Made by a program: the position numbers and the translations under genes. The notes beneath the pieces are model-generated. The model was not told the DNA's origin. It did no database searches and saw nothing but the letters and a program-made list of their open reading frames with translations. A stretch of 11,153 nt of DNA from the NCBI GenBank assembly GCA_910592005.1, contig CAJVPP010003629.1:1-11153 (forward strand), in the 5' to 3' direction. Source of the DNA: Funneliformis mosseae (Eukaryota > Glomeromycota > Glomeromycetes > Glomerales > Glomeraceae). This document shows positions 7,294 to 11,153 of this stretch, one piece after another (within the stretch, counting starts at the first letter, position 1; every line of letters starts with the position of its first letter).

Positions 7294-7343
7294 AGTCGCC
7301 AGCAACTTTATGATATAATTATATCATAAAGTTGCTGGCGACT
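7294..7343. repeat. Perfect 50-bp palindrome
   Basis: The two 25-bp arms are exact complements with no spacer. The left arm starts AGTCGCCAGCAACTTTATGA and the right arm ends TCATAAAGTTGCTGGCGACT. It sits between the tandem repeat and a broken coding tail, and its right arm runs into that frame. It could be a fold-back inverted duplication or two transposon ends joined head to head. No matching direct repeat flanks it. Confidence 0.9.
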
Positions 7344-7536
7344 CCTCTATCCTAATCTTTTAGCTATTAGAGATAAATTATTGCATACTTTTAAAGAAAA
7401 AGTTAACTCTAAAGTTATTGTCAGATTTTGAAAAAGGACACTTAATAAGGTCAAAGAATATAAGGATTTAAATAATAATATATTATTTGCTGATAGTGAT
7501 GATAAGGATTTCGAGATTGACAAAATTAATGATTAA
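7330..7536 (+). pseudogene. C-terminal remnant of an unidentified protein (transposase-like tail)
   Basis: The frame reads SCWRLLYPNLLAIRDKLL, then HTFKEKVNSKVIVRF, a TGA at 7429-7431, then KRTLNKVKEYKDLNNN and an acidic end, FADSDDKDFEIDKIND, with TAA at 7534-7536. The stop falls where a tryptophan would fit (TGG to TGA). Charged helical segments and an acidic end resemble transposase C termini in such genomes, but I see no catalytic motif. The remnant's 5' side is cut by the palindrome, so the rest of the gene has been lost or moved. Identity is uncertain. Confidence 0.4.
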
Positions 7537-7812
7537 TAAAATTTTTTGTATTGAACTTAAAACTATAATAAAGCTTATATTAAATTATACCTTAAAACCC
7601 AAATTACAAATAAAATTATTTAATAATTTACATTAAATTTAAAAAAAAAAAGTTTTATTATAAACATATTGGTGTATCAATCTTTTTGTACTGAATCATA
7701 CTATATAATACATACATGACTTTTGGTTTAAATTTTATACACTGTATTGGGATTATTTTTTTAGAGCAGTATAGTTATTGAATTGTGTTAGCTAGAAATA
7801 TTAGTAGAGTGG
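7537..7812. other. AT-rich spacer, nothing recognised
   Basis: This is the 3' side of two converging gene remnants. No open frame, repeat or RNA gene is apparent. Confidence 0.45.
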
Positions 7813-9029
7813 TTATATATTACGGTCTTTAAGAGCTACTCTCCATTTAGAGCAATTTGTTGCATTATGATGAGCAGGAGAGCAAATTGCATATAGCTTT
7901 TGTTTGGAGTCTGTCTATTTAACTTTCTTTCCATAAAGTAAAGTCAGTAATTTTCTTTGCAGTCTCATATAGTGCTGCTAAGGTAAAACAGAAATAGGTA
8001 TACTGGAGATAATTGTAATTGGATCCTGCTTATAAAATGATTTATGCTGTAATATCTACTAAATATCTAATATCTATGAGATCATGTGAGGTAGTATTAC
8101 ATGAGAGGTTGGTAAATTTGATTAAGTATTTAGACCTTTTTTGAATCATTTTACATAAAACATTACAACAATAGAATTTAATCATATTATTAAATAAGTA
8201 TATACCATTTTCTTTATTGAGTTCAGTAAAATTAGCAGTTTTGTCAAAGGTAATGTTAGCTCTTTGTCACAAGTTATGAGTTTCTATGATAATGCAAGTA
8301 ATTAAGCTGTATTTAAAAAATAATTTCTTTAGATATAGTTCAGTAGTGTCAATTGGAATTTCAGTCACTGTAATGGAAAGTTTCAGAATATAATAAGCTT
8401 ACTTTTGAATGACTAATGAAAGGAATATGATATTATCCAATTGTGAAATCTGCATTTTGCAGAAATCATCTTGTTTATCTTTGCTTAAAAAGACAAGCTT
8501 GAGAATTGTTTGCTTAATATCAATAGAAGATTTACCACGTATTATTTCTGAAAAGTAAAGTAGCTCTATGTAATATTAATCGATAATATCAGTGATCTTT
8601 TGCTAGGGAATTTCCACCTTTATATTTTTTGAGCAAACAATATATAAAAAATTTTTTAAGAGAGTAACAGTTGGTAAAAGTAAGAATATCTTTCTCTGTA
8701 GCAATATAATTTTTAAAAAGGTTAGAATTATCATCAATATTTATAGTGTTGAATGTAGTATTACTGGTTGATAAAATAACTTCCTTTTCTTTGCCTTTAT
8801 TGTTTATTAAAAGGGTTTTGATAGAAGTGTTATCAGCTTTCACGTCATTTTCTGGAGAAGTGTTGTCTGTTTGAGCTACTAGAGTTATTATTAGTTCAAC
8901 TGTTTGTAAAGTATTTTGTTTTTTTTGATTATTTAGCACTTAATAGTGATGCGAATGACTGCGATTGTTATTTTTATTTCTGCTATTTTTTGGTATAACG
9001 TAAAAGCAGAAAGAGTTTTTTTTATTAAA
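7813..9029 (-). pseudogene. Broken multicopy-type protein with C-terminal Cys/His motif (possibly Gag-like)
   Basis: On the minus strand one frame covers about 9029-8589, with FYVIPKNSRNKNNNRSHSHH, a TAA at 8940-8942, then a Ser/Thr/Asn-rich stretch with NNKGKEKEV. After a shift near 8576-8590 a second frame continues with ELLYFSEIIRGKSSIDIKQT and SKDKQDDFCKMQISQLDN. It is broken by stops at 8399 (TAA), 8267 (TGA), 8042, 8030 and 7919 (TAA); each position is the lowest base of its codon. A third frame (about 7905-7813) gives YAICSPAHHNATNCSKWR and ALKDRNI before a TAA at 7813-7815. The Cys, His, His, Cys spacing recalls a degenerate zinc knuckle such as in retroelement ORF1/Gag proteins. The low-complexity start and long helical middle also fit. 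No reverse transcriptase is in the window, so this is tentative. Confidence 0.45.
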
Positions 9030-10395
9030 ATAAATAATTAGCATTTGAATTTTTTATATATAGTAAATCTAAAAATAGAATTTGAAAATGATGAACATAA
9101 TTAATATATTATTTAGGAAATGATCATAATATAATAAAATCTTCACATATTTAAAACATTATAAAAAAAATGAATAACTTAAAACATATTGACTATACTT
9201 TCATAATAATTTATATTTGAATAGTTTCAGACTTACTAAACAACTTTAGTTAATAATAAAGTCAGTTTATTTTAACTAAAGAATTTAAAATATGCTCTAA
9301 AGTTATAAAACTGAAAAAATAAATTTGTAAGTTATTACTATTATGAAAAAAGTAAATAATTCAAAATACATTAACTATACTTTCATAAAAATTTATATCT
9401 AAGTAGTTTTAAATCTATTAAATAACTTTTAGTTAATAATAAAATCAGTTTACTTTGACTAAATTACTTAAAATATGTTTTGAATTTATTTAACTAAAAA
9501 TTTAAAATCAGATATTTTGAATTTATATTAGAAAAAAAGTTATAAAAATATATTTATAAAAATAACTTTATTATTATTAGTTAAAAATACTTAGAAATTT
9601 TATAAATAGTAAAAGATATATAAAGTATTAGTAGTAGAAAAAGTATATATTAACCAATTTTTATTAAAATAAAAAATAATTTTTTTTGATATAGTATAAT
9701 GATTTTCTTAAAAATGTTTGCTAAGAAAAGTGATTCTAAAATATTATTACACTAAAATAAATAAAATTAAAAATTGATTTTATTTAATTTAATTAAATTT
9801 TAAATTAAATTTATATTTAAACTTCTAAAAAAATAAAATTATTAAAAATTATTAAAAAAAAATATATTTAGATATTAAAAAAAAATATTTAAGATGATAA
9901 TAAAATCTTTAGTATAATAATATTTTAAAGTCAATTTTTTTAGTTATTATATAATATAAATCATTTGATTTAAAAATTATAAAAATAAATTATCTTAAAA
10001 TTAAAATTCATATTATATAAAAATAGAAATTAATTCTGAAACTTCTTTTTATAGCATATCTCTTATATAATAATATCAAAATTTACCTTTATTATTACTC
10101 TATTATATATATTTATTATTATTTTTTTTTTTTACATTTAATAAAAATACTTTAAAACTATATTATTATTATAAAAATAAATAAAATTTTTTTAAAAAAA
10201 AAATAAAACTTAATTATAGAAACCTATTAAAACCTTCTTAAAATCATTTTATTATACCTTTTTCTATATTTTTAATATAATTTTAACAGTTTTAACTTTT
10301 TTATATCAGAAGGATTTCATTATATCCTTTATTATAATTTTAATATAATTTTATTTGAAGTTAGGCTATTATTAAAAGGTTTTATTTTTTATATA
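9030..10395. other. Extremely AT-rich non-coding region
   Basis: G and C are rare throughout, with long A and T runs (for example 9838-9900 and 10119-10210). No coding frame of note is found. Apart from the duplication at 9159-9488, I see only low-complexity sequence. The fall in GC at about 9030 is sharp compared with the gene remnants to the left. Confidence 0.6.
9159..9488 (+). repeat. Two diverged direct repeats, 182 bp apart
   Basis: Bases 9159-9305 and 9341-9488 align along their length. Shared blocks include ACTATACTTTCATAA, TTAGTTAATAATAAA and TCAGTTTA, then TTTAAAATATG or CTTAAAATATG. The copies are diverged, and neither encodes protein or shows clear terminal inverted repeats. Confidence 0.7.
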
Positions 10396-10566
10396 CAGTT
10401 AACTCTTATTATAACGAACTCTACGTTCTAAATCCTAACTTTACTATAAGACTATAATAAAGATTTTAAGAGATTTGATTAACCAATTTAATATAACAAA
10501 AGTATTTTATTATATTTATTTAAAAAATTCATTATATCAAGAATTCGTTATATCAAGAATTGACTG
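10396..10566. mobile_element. pogo/Tigger-like MITE
   Basis: A 171-bp element lies between TA dinucleotides (10394-10395 and 10567-10568). The left end reads CAGTTAACTCTTATTATAAC. The right end read inward is CAGTCAATTCTTGATATAAC. The termini match at most positions and share a following GAA. CAGT plus a TATAACGAA block is characteristic of pogo/Tigger-type Tc1/mariner ends. The right end carries a second ATATCAAGAATT block just inside. No transposase is encoded. Confidence 0.75.
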
Positions 10567-10632
10567 TATAAATTTAATATATTATATACTTTATATTATA
10601 ACTAGAAAATGAAAACTATTTTAAGTCTGAAG

Positions 10633-10762
10633 TAAAGATGTTTATCGCAATTAAAAAAATAGCATAATTAAGTTATAAATTATAATGCAATTAAATTTTT
10701 TTATAATGCAATTAAGTTGCAACTCAATTGAAATTTGAAAATAATTATAGGGATTATCTTTA
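10633..10762. mobile_element. hAT-like MITE, copy 2
   Basis: A 130-bp copy of the element at 1688-1818, in the same orientation, is flanked by a perfect 8-bp duplication, GTCTGAAG, at 10625-10632 and 10763-10770. Its right terminal repeat has decayed (ATTATCTTTA instead of CCATCTTTA). By hand alignment about 18 of about 23 substitutions are G or C in copy 1 and A or T in copy 2 by transition. About three transitions go the other way and two are transversions, with one single-base gap. Confidence 0.85.
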
Positions 10763-10770
10763 GTCTGAAG

Positions 10771-11153
10771 TAAAATTTTTTATTTAAAATTAATAAATAT
10801 AAATAAATAAAATTTTATTTTTATTTGTCTTTTTTATCATTTTATTTTTATTTTTTTATTTACTGATCTTATTATATATAGCGTAACAAATAGAAATATT
10901 CACATGATTATAAATTTTTTACATTATTTTTTAAAAGTAAAAATATAATGTTTTACATTTTACTTTTATTATCAAATATAATATTTATTTCTTAAACTGT
11001 AGAGTAGGCAAATTTGCCTGTAAACATAATAAAAAAGTATTAATTTTTTAATAAAAATAAAATATTAATATTAATATTAATAATATAATTATTATATAAA
11101 AATATAGTTTAATATATATTTTATCAACTTTATTAGAAGAAATTTAAGTTTAT
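10771..11153. other. AT-rich sequence to the window end
   Basis: Low-complexity A/T sequence with no coding frame, RNA gene or recognised repeat. Confidence 0.5.

Overview
The window looks like an accessory, repeat-rich piece of a very AT-rich fungal nuclear genome. The best guess is an arbuscular mycorrhizal fungus (Glomeromycota, Rhizophagus irregularis-like). Three things point there: decayed protein families that I recognise from that lineage, fungal-style short introns with a TACTAAC branch site, and a dense layer of small DNA transposons. No intact long gene is present. Almost every recognisable protein is broken by stops and frameshifts, so this is mostly a graveyard of mobile or multicopy genes.

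Layout: 1-71 is the end of a Tc1/mariner-like element. 374-990 (minus) is a small possible gene with two introns and a 2-cysteine-adaptor-like motif. 958-1433 (plus) is a frameshifted small Cys/His protein with an acidic tail. 1610-1687 is a palindromic repeat, and a 131-bp hAT-like MITE with a perfect 8-bp target duplication is inserted at its tail. 1828-5445 (minus) is the centrepiece: a ~3.6-kb pseudogene for an archaeo-eukaryotic-type primase fused to a herpesvirus-UL9-like superfamily 2 helicase ('replication origin-binding protein'). 5535-6353 is an array of six more copies of the same palindrome plus a direct duplication. 6758-6940 is a weak coding remnant. 6982-7277 is a ~19-bp tandem repeat. 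7294-7343 is a perfect 50-bp palindrome fused to the tail of another broken gene (7330-7536, plus). 7813-9029 (minus) is a broken gene ending in a Cys/His motif, possibly Gag-like. From about 9030 to the end the DNA is extremely AT-rich, with a 182-bp-spaced duplication, a pogo/Tigger-like MITE (10396-10566) and a second, strongly AT-mutated copy of the hAT-like MITE (10633-10762).

Two connected ideas are worth following. First, the primase-helicase pseudogene is bracketed on both sides by the same palindrome in the same orientation. The palindrome has inverted arms around an AT-rich centre carrying TATATAAAA, which is the general architecture of an origin recognised by UL9-type proteins. Its arms change between copies while staying complementary. 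This suggests an element that carries both a replication enzyme and its own origin-like sites; this is inference. Second, all ten in-frame stops in that pseudogene can be reached by a single C-to-T or G-to-A change, and the two MITE copies differ mostly by the same changes. That fits methylcytosine deamination or a RIP-like process acting on repeats.
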